From Immersiella caudata (lineage: Eukaryota; Ascomycota; Sordariomycetes; Sordariales; Lasiosphaeriaceae), in contig JAULSU010000002.1 in NCBI GenBank assembly GCA_030512335.1, positions 5,704,001 to 5,768,000 of the forward strand: a stretch of DNA of 64,000 nt. Direction: 5' to 3'. How positions within the stretch are numbered: position 1 is the first letter of the stretch; each line of letters starts with the position of its first letter. The notes beneath the pieces are model-generated. The model was not told the origin of the DNA and searched no databases. It was given only the letters and a program-made list of their open reading frames with translations. The position numbers and the translations under genes were made by a program. Below, piece after piece: positions 47,970 to 60,500 of the stretch.

Positions 47970-48601
47970 ATGTCGACCGCTGCCCGCCGCCGTCTCATGC
48001 GAGACTTCAAGGTGAGGCCAAACCTGACTCCCAACCGCCCACGACTCTCCGCGATATTGACCTCCGGTGCAGCGCATGCAGACAGATCCTCCCGCAGGCG
48101 TTTCTGCTTCCCCCGTTCCCGACAACGTCATGACCTGGTAAGGGAGCGTCCGTCCGCTCCAGCGCCGGCACCAGCTAACCCGACCGCCTCAGGAATGCGG
48201 TCATCATCGGTCCCGCAGACACCCCGTTTGAGGATGGCACGTTCAGGCTGGTGATGCATTTCGAAGAGCAATACCCGAACAAACCGCCGTCGGTCAAGTT
48301 CATCAGCCAGATGTTTCACCCTAATGTCTACGCGACCGGAGAGCTCTGTCTCGACATTCTGCAGAACCGTTGGAGCCCGACGTACGATGTGGCAGCAGTT
48401 CTCACGAGCATTCAAAGGTTGGTTGGGCTGTGGTCTTTGGCATTCTTTAGCTCGCACTAACGGTTTCCCCGCTCCAGTTTGCTCAACGACCCAAACACTG
48501 GATCCCCCGCAAACGTCGAAGCGTCCAACCTCTACAAGGACAACCGCAAAGAGTATACCAAGAGAGTTCGGGAGACGGTCGAGAAGAGCTGGGAAGACTG
48601 A
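47970..48601 (+). CDS. rad6: Ubiquitin-conjugating enzyme E2, Rad6/Ubc2
   Basis: Four exons: 47970-48011, 48073-48137, 48193-48417 and 48478-48601, with introns of 61, 55 and 60 nt, giving 151 aa. The splices rebuild the very conserved Rad6 fold: MSTAARRRLMRDFK, then RMQTDPPAGVSASP, NAVIIGPADTPFEDGTF and the active-site Cys (about residue 88) in GELCLDILQNRWSP. The C-terminus ends VEKSWED without the long acidic tail of budding yeast Rad6. With Rad18 it ubiquitinates PCNA in lesion bypass, with Bre1 it ubiquitinates histone H2B, and with Ubr1 it acts in N-end-rule degradation. Nearly every residue is as expected; the Gln in FISQMFHP is a small variation. The Neurospora homologue is mus-8. Confidence 0.97.
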
Positions 48602-49729
48602 GACAATAAGTGTGGCAACCTTAAAGACGACATGTTGGTTTAATGGCCTGGGCCGCATCGCGCCACCAAGTGGCGGCGAGTCGAGCCTGTACCATCCGGA
48701 ACAAACCCCGCTCCGGCGGCGTCCGGGGAGTCTGGTAGATGGTGGCATGTGGTCTAGGCGTTTTGGCCCTGGATCAACGGGCTCAGGTTGGTGTATAGCA
48801 TTCTTGACGGTCTGGTGATTCCTGGCGTTATATGCCTGGTTTTTGCAGCGGGAAGACACAAGCGAGGATGGCTTATCTTGTTGGGCGTAGATTCGATAAG
48901 AAAGATGGAGAATCAGGAGGGGGAAGACGCGACACGGATGGAGTTCGGGGCCCACACTCATAGCGAGTCAATGCATTTACATCCCTACCTTCAAAACCGG
49001 CTCCTGACTTGCAGACACACGAATGGTACTGATATATAGGCTCAGCGCCATCCCGCTGCCTCAATGAAACCTTGCTCGAATGCGCCGGATGCGTTGTGAT
49101 ATCAACTGTTGGCATCTTGACACCTGGTGTCGTGCAGCCCAAGGTGTAACCATTTCAGGCCTCCACTCGCATGAAGGACGATAATCTGCTGTAAATTTGA
49201 GTTCCGCCCCTGAGCGTCCGAGTTTCTCCCTGACGAGGAACGTCGAGGTGTCCGCTGCCAAGCCTCGACGCTTGAGTCCATTCAGCCCAATCGCGGCACA
49301 CCTCGCCCTGAAACGCCCCTCATCCCAAAGTACCCCCCCCGACCACAGCGCGAGCTAGCGCGTCATTCAACCTCAACCTGCCAAATGGCACCTGTGTGGT
49401 AAAAACATCCCCTCCTCGGTGTCTTTTGACCTGTATCATCCCATCAGCGACGTCCTGGCCTAGCCCCACCTACCTGCTTCTAGAACTTTGAGTATACCTT
49501 TTTTTCGCCCGGATACCCTCGATTTCGGGATCTCGCTCTCTTGAGACGGTGTGTCACAACCATTGACCGCACGTAACTTTGGCCCCGACAGGCCCAACCC
49601 CGACGAGCAGCAACACATTCACTTGCCAGGCTCGGCACCTCCCAGCGACCCCCTTTTTCGACTTGCTGTTTTGTCGGCGCTAGCCTTTCATGAGACTGCG
49701 CTCCCCGGCGCGGGATCCGGACTGCCAAA
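48602..49729. other. Intergenic, rad6 3' end and kinesin promoter
   Basis: It is 1.1 kb between two plus-strand genes. The part from about 49380 to 49729 is likely kinesin promoter and leader. No supported gene on either strand. Confidence 0.6.
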
Positions 49730-52700
49730 ATGTCAAGCGCAAATAGCATCAAGGTCGTGGCTCGATTCCGACCGCAGAACAGGATCGAGATCGAGTCGGG
49801 CGGCCAGCCCATCGTCCGCTTCGATGGCCAGGACACATGCACGATCGAAGTGGGTGGCTTTCTTGTCCTACTGTGCGCTCCGTGACCGGGTGGTCGCCGT
49901 GCTAACGCGTTGCTTTCCTGCTTGTTCTAGTCCAAGGAGGCGCAGGGCTCCTTCACCTTCGACCGCGTGTTTGATATGTCATGCAAGCAATCCGACATTT
50001 TCGATTACTCTATTAAGCCCACGGTCGACGACATCCTCAACGGCTACAATGGCACCGTCTTCGCCTACGGCCAGACGGGCGCCGGGAAGTCCTACAGTAA
50101 TATTCCCCTTTCCGCCGTATGGATACTGATGTGGTTATTCATGGCTTTGTTGGATATCTTGAGTGCTGCGTGAGCGCGCTTGAGACATTGCGTTGCCTAG
50201 AAAACACTCATAAGATAAATAACTGACGGTTATTTACCACAGCGATGATGGGCACCAACATAGATGACGACGAGGGGAGGGGTGTCATCCCCAGGATAGT
50301 CGAGCAGATCTTCGCAAGCATCATGTCGAGTGCCGCCAACATCGAGTACACAGTGCGCGTCAGCTACATGGAGATTTACATGGAGCGCATTCGTGATCTC
50401 CTCGCACCGCAAAATGACAACCTCCCGGTACACGAGGAGAAGAGCCGAGGCGTTTACGTAAAAGGCCTGTTGGAAATTTACGTCTCGAGCGTTCAGGAGG
50501 TTTTTGAAGTGATGAGAAGGGGTGGAAATGCCAGAGCTGTCGCCGCGACGAACATGAACCAGGAATCGTCCCGTTCGCATTCGATTTTCGTCGTCACCAT
50601 TACCCAGAAGAACGTCGAGACGGGTTCAGCAAAGAGTGGTCAGCTCTTCCTGGTGGACTTGGCTGGTAGCGAAAAGGTGGGAAAGACGGGCGCTTCCGGT
50701 CAGACGCTGGAGGAAGCAAAGAAGATCAACAAGAGTTTGAGCGCCCTGGGCATGGTCATTAACGCGCTGACGGATGGAAAGTCCTCACACGTTCCTTACC
50801 GAGACTCTAAGCTCACCCGTATTCTCCAAGAATCTTTGGGTGGTAACAGTCGGACGACACTGATTATCAACTGCTCACCCAGCAGCTACAACGATGTCGA
50901 AACCCTTAGTACCCTGCGCTTCGGTATGAGAGCCAAATCCATCAAGAACAAGGCCAAGGTCAATGCCGAACTCAGCCCGGCCGAGTTGAAGATGATGCTT
51001 GGGAAAGCCAAGACTCAGATCACCACTTTTGAGAACTATATCGTCAATCTAGAAGGAGAGGTGCAACTTTGGCGAGCAGGAGAGGCGGTACCTAGAGAAC
51101 GATGGGTACCACCGCTGGGAGCCGAAGGTGCATCAAAGACAGAATCAAGACCAGCAAGACCATCGACACCGTCGAGGTTACTACCAGAGAACCGCGCTGA
51201 GACGCCAGCCATCTCCGAACGGGCTGGTACGCCCAGCCTGCCACTTGAGAAGGACGAGCGGGAAGAGTTTCTACGCCGCGAGAATGAACTTCAAGACCAG
51301 CTTGCCGAGAAAGAGTCTTTGGCCGCTAACATTGAGAGACAATTACAAGAGACAAAAGAAGAGCTTTCTCTATTGAAGGAGCATGATGGGAAACTGGGCA
51401 AGGAGAACGAGAAGCTTATCAGTGAAGCCAACGAAGTCAAGATGCAGCTGGAAAGGCTAGCTTTCGAGAATAAGGAGGCCCAGATCACTATGGACGGCCT
51501 CAAGGACGCAAACTCGGAGCTTACGGCCGAGCTGGACGAGGTTAAACAACAAATCCTGGACATCAAGATGAGCGCCAAGGAGACCAGTGCGGTGCTGGAT
51601 GAGAAGGAGAAAAAGAAAGCGGAGAAGATGGCCAAGATGATGGCGGGCTTCGATCTGACAGGCGATGTTTTCAGCGAGAACGAGCGGTCTGTCGCAGATG
51701 CTATCGCACAAATCGATGCTCTTTTCGAGATCAGCTCAACTGGCGATCCCATCCCGCCTGATGATCTCAAAGCGCTTAAGGACAAGCTCCTGGAGACACA
51801 GGGGTTCGTCAGGCAAGCCGAGCTGGCATCATTCAACATTGCCTCGACTGAATCCGAGGCTCGTAAGCGGGCTGAGTTGGAAGCACGACTGGAGGCCCTA
51901 CAGAGGGAACACGAAGAGATCCTCACGCGTAGTCTCGGAGAGCAGGACAAGGAGGAGGTCAAGGCTCTCCTTGCCAAGACATTGTCGGACAAGGCCGGCG
52001 CCCAGGTAGAGCTTGTTGAGGAGCTCAAGGCAGATATCGCACTCAAGTCCTCGGAGAACGAGAGGCTCAAGGCGCTGGTGGACGACTTGCAACGGCGTGT
52101 TAAGTCCTCCAACGGAGCTGTCGCGGCTGTCCCGATGGCCAACGGCAAGACGGTGCAGCAACAGCTGGCCGAGTTCGACGTCATGAAGAAGAGCCTGATG
52201 CGCGATCTGCAAAACCGCTGCGAACGCGTTGTGGAGCTCGAAATTTCTCTCGACGAAACACGTGAGCAATACAACAACGTTCTCCGCAGCAGTAACAACA
52301 GGGCACAGCAGAAGAAGATGGCGTTCCTGGAGCGCAACCTTGAGCAGCTCACCCAGGTGCAAAGGCAGCTGGTTGAGCAGAACTCGGCGCTCAAGAAGGA
52401 GGTGGCGATCGCCGAGCGCAAGCTGATTGCGCGCAATGAGCGCATTCAGAGCCTCGAGAGTTTGCTGCAGGAGAGCCAAGAGAAGATGTCGCAGGCCAAC
52501 CACAAGTACGTATCCCCCTTTTTTCTTACATGCAGCATATATTGTTTGTGCGTCGAACATGCTAACCCCTGTCTTTTTGTGTAATCAGGTTCGAGCTGCA
52601 ACTCGCAGCAGTCAAGGACCGTCTGGAGGCCGCCAAGGCCGGCAGCACCCGCGGCCTAAACTCACCCACCGGCCTCGGCGGCTTCAGCATAGGAAGCCGA

Positions 52701-52814
52701 ATTGCGAAGCCGCTGCGAGGAGGCGGCGAGGTTGCGGCTGCTAACCCGACCGTCGCGAGCCTGCAGAACCCATCGGAGAATAAGAGGTCGAGCTGGTTCT
52801 TCCAGAAGTCGTGA
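49730..52814 (+). CDS. kin1: Conventional kinesin heavy chain (kinesin-1, NKIN type)
   Basis: Four exons: 49730-49849, 49931-50096, 50243-52505 and 52589-52814, with introns of 81, 146 and 83 nt, giving 924 aa, close to Neurospora NKIN. The motor domain starts SIKVVARFRPQNR. The P-loop GQTGAGKSYTMMG (about residues 87-99) is formed across the second splice. Switch I is NQESSRSH and switch II is LVDLAGSEK. A neck and long coiled coil follow (about 340-870), then the tail with the NSPTGLGG region and a basic end KRSSWFFQKS. It moves cargo toward microtubule plus ends and supports vesicle transport and hyphal tip growth. The protein needs no light chains in fungi. No missing key residue was seen. 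Confidence 0.96.
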
Positions 52815-53691
52815 AGCGGGAGGGAGCTGAGCGGAGAAAAGATAGGCATGAAGACACTTAAATTTCACACTTACTTTTTTCTTTTTCATGGTCTCTTCTT
52901 GGGTTTCACGACGATCAACGATGAAAATCAGCCTAGCGATGGGTAGACGGGTTTTGGTGGGAGGCAGGCGGGTGGCTAGTCAGTTGTTGAAGGTGGCGAG
53001 GTTGGCATTTGCAGCAGAGTTGCGTTTTGCCTTTGGTTGCAAGTTTGCGGATGTTATACCCAAAGAACTCTCCCCCCTTTTCATTCCCCGCCCCCCCCCG
53101 GTTTATTATTGATAAAGGCTATTGAACAAAGACAGAAACACTCCCTACCTAATTCTTCTTTTGAACTCACTTTCTTGTTCCTTTCTACCTATATGGGAAG
53201 ACACGGATGAGCAGGTAAGGGGAAGATATCTACGGCCGAGATGGAGAAGGGATGACAGAGAGGCAGATAGGCCGGTATTTAGATGGATGGGTATGCACAG
53301 GGACGGGAGGGGTTTTTGTTTTGTTTTGTTGCTACCTATGTAGGGAAAGTTTATGTAGATAGACAGATCGAAGCGGGCGTCAATGCCTGGGCTATGGGAT
53401 GTGTCAATGAGATTTTTGTCACCGCACGCATTTCACAACAGATGTGAGAGACCGAAAATGACCTGGCTGTGATCAATTGAGATGTAGGTATCTTTGGTGA
53501 AGACCCAACCTATAGTTCAAGCAGAAATATACGAGTTAAATGCACTGCGAGATTCAGAACGCTCCGAGCTAACGACAACATATGATGAGAGGCGCTAAGT
53601 TCTGTCCGCTTGCAGAGAAAAAATTCCTGCCAAATTCCCTTCCAGTAAGTATAGTGGCGAATAAACGTTAGAACTGAGCCACTGTGATTCC
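52815..53691. other. Convergent intergenic region
   Basis: It is 877 bases between the kinesin and membrane-protein 3' ends. A C9 run is present near 53091. Otherwise it is ordinary 3' flanking DNA. Confidence 0.6.
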
Positions 53692-54788
53692 TCAAGCCTT
53701 CTCCGACTTGGCGATGATCAAAATCATCTCAGGAATCACCACCGCAAGGAGGAGCCCGTAGGCCGCAATCGTAACACCCAGAATCTTTGCGTACAGCTTA
53801 TAGAGTCGGATCCAGCTGGCCTTGGGGAAAGTCGCCAAGGCATCGCGCATCGAGACGAAGCCCTTGCCACCGACGATAGCAGGCTCAACCTTGCCCTGGA
53901 AGGACCGGTCGAAGGGAACGATGGTGTCCTCATCAGGCGGAAGCAGCGAGGCCTGGACGCGAGTGAGCAGGACGTTGGCAGGGACCACAGCGACCAGCTG
54001 CAGAACGATGGCAACAAGACCAACGACGGTGGGCTTCCAAATGTCTCCGGGGCCCATCCTGGGTCCGTCGGGGCCGTGGCCGTGGGTGGGCATGGGGATG
54101 CCGAGAGCCTTGCCGATGAGGAAGGGGATGAGAAAGTTGACCACGTTGGCGAGCCAGACAGCCAGGATGGGGAAGCAAGTGGCCTCAAAGGTCTTCTTGA
54201 ACGGGGGCAGGCGGCGGTAGAAGCGGCGCTCGTCAGGGGCGGAGATGACGATGTGTGTCCAGGCTGCGCCGAGCTGCGCAAGAGCGAGCTGGCCTAGGAG
54301 GGCGCCGATCGGGATCAGAGGGAGGAAGCGCTTGAAGATGTCGCTGAGGAACGTTTCGGCAAGGCTGAGGACGAAGGCGCACGCGATGCCACGAAAGAGG
54401 GAGCGCCAGCCGGCGACGCCCTGGAGCAGACGGCGGGTGGCACGGAGAGAGGAGGTGATCGGCTTGCCGGGGGCGGGGCCGGCCGGGCCTTGGTCGGCGG
54501 CGCTTTCATCGAGAGCGACGGGCTCGTAGGCCGGAGGGTTCGGATCCTCGACGATAGCGAGTGTGGGGAAGATGGACCCAAGGGTGTAGCCGATCTAGAT
54601 GTTGGTTAGCTCGCAGTATCGCGGGATTGAGAAGAAGGCAAACTCACAATCAGGAAGACGGGGAAGAAAACGATGAGGTCGGCAAACGCGACGAGCGGCG
54701 CCCAAGAGGGGAGATTCCAGTTCTCCGAGGGTTCGTCGAGAGCCCGCCTCGCGAGGGCATGGCCTAGGTTCGCGTGATGCGCAAACAT
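53692..54788 (-). CDS. Multi-pass membrane protein, unknown function (carrier-like motifs)
   Basis: Two exons: 54788-54648 and 54594-53692, with a 53-nt GT-AG intron, giving 347 aa. About six hydrophobic segments are seen: LVAFADLIVFFPVFLIIG, ACAFVLSLAETFL, LIPIGALLGQLALAQLG, CFPILAVWLANVVNFLIPFL, VVGLVAIVLQLVAVVP and LGVTIAAYGLLLAVVIPEM. WRSLFRGI and PANVLLTRVQ recall degenerate mitochondrial-carrier signatures (WRGLYRG, PxDxxKTRxQ), which suggests a divergent carrier-like fold, but the acidic and basic residues of true carriers are missing. There is no N-terminal signal peptide. The product is likely conserved in filamentous fungi; I cannot assign a substrate. Confidence 0.82.
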
Positions 54789-55883
54789 AGTGGGCGATGA
54801 AGAGTCAAAATAAAACGAAAGGATGCAGACACAGGAAATGCTCGGTTGATGGAAAGTTGAAGGTAGATAAATGGAGAGAAAAGGAAATCGGATGTTCGAA
54901 GATGGAATCACCGGGCTCAGTAACCGTGGCGTTGATTGAACCAAATGGAGGAGGAACTCGTTGCTCACAATACGAGCAGGATTGCGCTTGTTCTTTAAAA
55001 GCCCCTGACAGGAGGGGTCCCCCGGATTTCAGGTGGTGCAGGGGGGCAAGTCGGACAGCTCGGAGAGCCAACAGCGCCCCGACAAGGCAGCAGCTGCAAC
55101 ACTCAACTCCAGATCTGGGACGGTTCGATTGGTTCTCGCCAATCAGCTGTTGCACTGCCTCAATGTGCCACGCGGACGCAGATGGCCAGGCGGGCGGGAA
55201 TCCAGACGGTTCTTTGTTCAACGCCCGTCCCAACCCCGCCAAAGTCCAGCCTTGCGAATGTTATTCCCACTATTGATTGTCTACACGGATGGCCGACGAA
55301 TGACTGCTCACTAAACAACGGTCGTTAAGGCAGTATTGAGAATCCAAGAATTTCCCCACCGCTGAATGACAACGCTTTCGCTGAATACGATGTTACAACT
55401 GACAAGCCTTGGCGCAAACAACCCAAGGGAATGTGGGTCTTTCATGCAGCCTTGTGGTCCATGTGATGGGCCAACCGTTGTAAGCAGGTGTGAAGGCCTG
55501 TGGCACGAGAATCCCAAGGAAGTCTTGACATCTAGCCTGTGAGATGCATGATAGGTCGCCAGGCTGTATCTGCCCTGTCGGCTGTCAGAAGGCACGTCGG
55601 ACAAACTCGAGACCTGTCATGCAAGCGAAGCAAAACCTCGAACTAAACTTGTCCGGTCTGCTGCAGCGTTGCACTAGCGTTGGCACTGGGGTTACTCCGC
55701 CGACGTCACTGGTCCCAGCAGCAGAGGGTCCTATCGATAAGCACCCGTTTGGCGTCTATGGAGGAGGGGTAGCTACCTACCCACGAAGATACCTAGCGGC
55801 TACGACAGCTACGACCACAAGAAAGATCCCGATTGTGCTATTACGTCTCCGTGTGCCCTCAAACAGAAGCGAGCTCCTCGTAC
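54789..55883. promoter_or_regulatory. Divergent promoter between membrane protein and ppm1
   Basis: It is about 1.1 kb between two start codons. Frames seen here are short and overlap on both strands. No specific site recognised. Confidence 0.45.
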
Positions 55884-57067
55884 ATGTCAGCACCGTCAAT
55901 CCCCAACCTGCTGTCGCTGCGCGGCTCTTCCCGCGGCGGCAGAGGGCGGGGCTTCGGGCGCGGTCGAGGAGGCTCAAGTTCACACTCCGCCCCTGGCCAC
56001 GATGTTACCATCCAGGGCACCGATACCGACGCCGCCCTCTCCCGGCTGAGTGCTGTCGAAATCGGCTACCTCGATGACCCTTTTGCCGAAGTATTTGCCC
56101 AGAGGCCGGCCCCAGGAGCGCCTGTCCGGAGACTCCCTATTATCAACAGAGGTACCTGCCTCCAGGCACCCCCTGTTAACCCCCACTAACACCTTCAGGA
56201 ACTTACACTCGCACCACAGCCATAGACACCATTTTCAACCACTTCCTCGCCTCTACTGCCGGCTCCCCACGGCAAATCATCTCCCTCGGCGCCGGCACCG
56301 ACACAAGAGCTCTCCGTCTCTTCACCTCAACCTCCCCCGCCCACAGCGACATCCTCTACTACGAGATCGACTTCCCAACCATAACCGCTAAAAAGCTCGC
56401 CACAGTCCGCACCTTTCCGCCCCTCTGCGTCATCCTATCCGTCATCGAGAACACCCCTTCCTCCTGGACAGCCTACTCCAAAACCAACCCCACAAACAAA
56501 CTCATCTGCCACGGCATCGACCTCCGAGACTTGGCCCAACCCCAACCACTATCTCAACCTCAAGACCCTCCCGCTCTACCTCAACCCCAAACCCCTCTCT
56601 CCCATCTCCTCCCTTCCATAGACACCTCCCTCCCTACCATCCTCCTATCAGAATGCTGCCTCTGCTACCTCCCCACTCCAGCCACAACCTCCATCCTCTC
56701 TCTCTTTACCTCTGCCATACCCAACTTAGCCATAACCATATACGAACCTATCCTCCCTTCCGACCCCTTTGGACGAATGATGGTTTCGAACCTCGCAGCT
56801 AGAGGGATAAGGATGCCAACGTTGGAGGCGTATCAGGCACCAGCGGATGAAGAAAGGAGACTGAAAGAGGCGGGATTCGAGGAGGTCAGGGTAATGACTG
56901 TGGAACGAATCTGGCAGGGGTGGGTTTCGCAAGAGGAAAAGGAGAGGGTGGATGGCCTGGAGGGGTTAGATGAGGTGGAGGAGTGGATTCTGTTGGCGGG
57001 GCATTATATTGTTGCTTGGGGGTGGAGGGGGAAGGGATTGGAGTTGCCGTCGTCTGAGGGGACGTAG
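55884..57067 (+). CDS. ppm1: Leucine carboxyl methyltransferase 1 (Ppm1)
   Basis: Two exons: 55884-56151 and 56199-57067, with a 47-nt intron, giving 378 aa. The enzyme uses S-adenosylmethionine to methylate the C-terminal Leu of the PP2A catalytic subunit, which steers subunit assembly. An N-terminal Gly/Arg-rich stretch (RGGRGRGFGRGRGG) precedes the domain. The conserved features are YLDDPFAEVF, INRGTYTRTTAID across the splice, the SAM-binding loop SLGAGTDTRALRL, YYEIDFP, LLSECCLCYL and YEPILPSDPFGRMM. The start MSAPSIPNL is the ATG at 55884; the frame is open further upstream but without a plausible start. A Pro/Gln-rich insert near residues 220-240 is lineage-specific low complexity. Confidence 0.93.
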
Positions 57068-57543
57068 TATGTGATGCGCCTTTGAATGGAAGAGATCACG
57101 CAGTATAGTGGGAAGAGGCGATGATGCTAAGCACTTCACGAGCATGAATGAGAACGTATCATAAGGACCATTTGCACCAGATTCAATTCTGGGCTCAATC
57201 ATTGAGAGCAAGCTATGAGCTCCTCAAGTAAACTAGAATACAACCAACAGATGGATGGCAGTTGAGGCTGACTCCGCGGTAGCCGCCCATGCGAAAAAAG
57301 AAAGTGAGAATACCAAGCAAGCAAAATATGCTGTTATGTTCTCGTCCGGGTATCATCAATCATTCCCCGTAAAGTAATCAATCCCACATGCGCCGAGAAC
57401 TCCAGAATCCCAATTACACCATGACGCCATTTTCATTTCCATCTCGCCTCTCAAGCTCCATCCAATCTCCAATCCCTTCCATCTGATGTTATTGGCCCTG
57501 GTGCTTAATCAGAAAAAGCTCCAGGCTGGTCTAATGCTGCCGC
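57068..57543. other. Convergent intergenic region
   Basis: It is 476 bases between the 3' ends of ppm1 and spt3. No open frame of note. Confidence 0.6.
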
Positions 57544-60500
57544 TTAGAAAAGCTTCAGGTTGGTATGCTGCTGCTGTCGGGTTCCGTTCAGCATGGCGCG
57601 GAACTTCTTCGGCCGCTGCTGCAAGCGACGGAACGCCTCCTGGACGTGGCGTGGCTCAACCGGCGTGCGACCCTCGCTAGGCGGATCGAACAAGCCTTGG
57701 GCGAGCTTGCGCTTCTTGGCGCCAGCAGACTCGCCCGTGTCCTTGCGCATGTCCTCGTTGTCCTTGATCTTGAGGGCCTCCTCGGTCAAAGTCTGCACCA
57801 TCTCAAAGGTCAAGAAGCCGAGAATATCGACAATATCGTCCGAGGGCTTGCTGTCTGTGACGAGACCGAAGCCAGCCCACTCTCTGAAGCGCTTGCCCTT
57901 GCGGTAGGTGAACGAGGCCTGGCGGAATTCGGACCAAGTGACGTATTCCTCGCGGGTCATGGCTTTGGTGCGCTCATCAGCCTTGCGAAGACGCTGGAGG
58001 GTGATGTAATTCATCTCCTCCTCTTCCTCATCCTCTTCGTCCTCGCGCTCGGGGACTTCGACATTGTAGTAGGACAGCGGCTCCCAGGGTAGACCGACTC
58101 GTGCCTTCTTGTTTTTCTTTGCTGCGTCGTCGACAGGGCCGCCAGGCACAACGCCACCACCAACGGGGTCCTCGCCGCCACCAATGTCTGCTTCACCGCC
58201 CTTGTCATCTGAATCTTTGACGTTCTTGCGCACATCCTTCCACGAGAGGAAAGTGCGAAGACGAGAGACCTTGGGGGCATCGTCACGAATTTGAAAGATT
58301 AGATCATTGATAGTGATTGAGCGAGATCCGCGGCGGGCAGCATGCTCTGTGCAGCTTCGGAGCTGAACCGAGGGTCAGCAGACTCTTCAATCTTGATTTT
58401 GAGGAAACTTACAATTTCGACGACTTGCTGGCGGACAATATCTTCAATGATTCCGGTGGTCTCGACTGACGGTTCTCCAGTTTCACCAGAGACGTACATC
58501 ATCTGCGTTCCAGAGATGTGAGCTTCTATGGTCTTGCAAGTGGCACGGGTAATCAAATGGCAAATAAAATGCCAGAAAATCTCCTCTGCCATCATCTTGT
58601 CGACCAAAGATGTGTTGCAGGTGGGCAGGCCAAGTACAAGATTGCCTCGCTCGAGGATCTTGTCGTCAATGAACCTGGTTGGGCTGGCACTGGGGGTCTT
58701 GAGGAAACTTCCTCTATGTGTGCTTGGTGGGGCTGGAGGAAAGGCGCGCCGAAGCATCTCGGCCAAAGTGGTATTGACTTCGGCCTGAAGCGCGTTGAGG
58801 TCATGATTGGCTGAGGTGTCAAGCGTGGTCAATGCCTTCTTCTCAGCTGCTTTCTCGAGGATATTGGTGCTCAGCGGGGCCAAAGGATATCTGCGCTTGA
58901 GCATATCGGCCAAAGCGGCCTTGACTTTGGCCTGAAGTGCGTCGAGCTCAGGCTTGGGCGGCGTTGAGGCAGGCGTTGGGGCTCTGTCGCCAGCCATGGT
59001 GATGCTTGGTAACTGGGCGCTAGCAACTGAAAAGTAGGCGTTGGCAACCGGGTCGTAGGCGTTGGAGGTCAGAGCCTGGGAGTTGATAGTCGGATTGGGA
59101 AGGTACGCGGCTGCGGCAGGGTCGAGAGCTCTGCGTCCTCGGTTGTTGGTACGAGCCATAGCTTGCCAATTTTGAGTCTGAGCAGATGCAGACGGAATGT
59201 TGCGCCGAGGAGGGCCGTAAAAGGCGTGCCAGGCAAACTTCGAAGGGTGCGGGTCATGGGACGGCTGGGACGGCGGGTGGTAGCAATGCGGCTGGTAACC
59301 ATGCTGCTGGAAGCTCCGGTCTTGGTGGTTCGACCAGCAATACTCCGCGTGGTCTGACTCTTGGCTGTCGGTCTGATCATCAGACCAATCTTCATTCTCC
59401 GACGCGGCCACACCCGGGAGACGAGGCAACCCAGGAATCTCGTCCATTGTGATGGCATAACGTGGGTCGTAATCGTCCCAGGGGTACCAATCGTCGTTAG
59501 CAGGCGGGGGCTTGTCGACAAAGGGGTCGCCGTCGTCATCGTCGTTGGCACGCTGGTGCCAGGGATGCTTGCTGGGCCCCGGCCACAGCACCACTCCGAA
59601 GCCGAGCGTTGGCGGCCTCGGGGGAGACGGGAGACGCCGCGCGTATCTCTCGGCGCGCATCTTCTCAAGAGGACTAATCTCTTCTCCGCCACCATGCACG
59701 CAGATTCCGCCGCCGATTTTCCCCAGGCGCTCAGGTGCGCCGTCCACCAAGTGGGTCGGCGACCCAGCCGCTGAGATCTTGAAGCTGCGGCGAGGGGCGG
59801 CGGCAACGGGCGTGGTGGGGACGGAGTGGGTGGCGCCAGCGGCGGCAGGAGTGGGAGAGGAGGGGGCAAGGGGTGCGGCGGCAGAAGACAGCCAGGAGGT
59901 CTGCGAGGGGGTGGTAGGTCGTTCCATGACGACCTTTGTGGTTTGTTTTTGGTATTGGTGGAAGTAGAAGGAGTAGAAAGAAGCGGCCGGCAGCAGTTAG
60001 GTGGCCAGGACTGGGACCGGGATGTGCGGCCGGAACGGAGCTGAACCCGGGGATGAGCGGAGCCACAGGCAGCGTTATTTTTACTGGCAATTTTTGTTGA
60101 GTCGGAATTGTGGGCATTGGCAGTTAGGGCCAAACCACGACAGTAACCGTGGCTCACACAGGAGACACCTCACGGGGTGAGCGATGGGGGTGTTGGGAGG
60201 GGACCCGTAGCCAGTCTGGCGGCGGCAAGTAGGCCAGGCTACAGCCAGGAGTAGGTGGCGTGTGTGGCCGTGAACTTGACTACCCACAGGAGCCCATAGC
60301 TTGGGGTTCAGCAACGGAGTTGAAGGTTTGACGGTCAGCAGCGACATTGGGGCCTTAGAGCCCAGCACTAGCGTCGACAAGGGGGTCGCCAATGCTAACG
60401 TTCAAAGCATCGCTCCCAGACATGGCCGGAGTTTCGAGGCCTGTGGCTGAATGTCGAGAACTTAGTGGCTGCCAGCGGAATCCAGACCCTGGCCATCATA

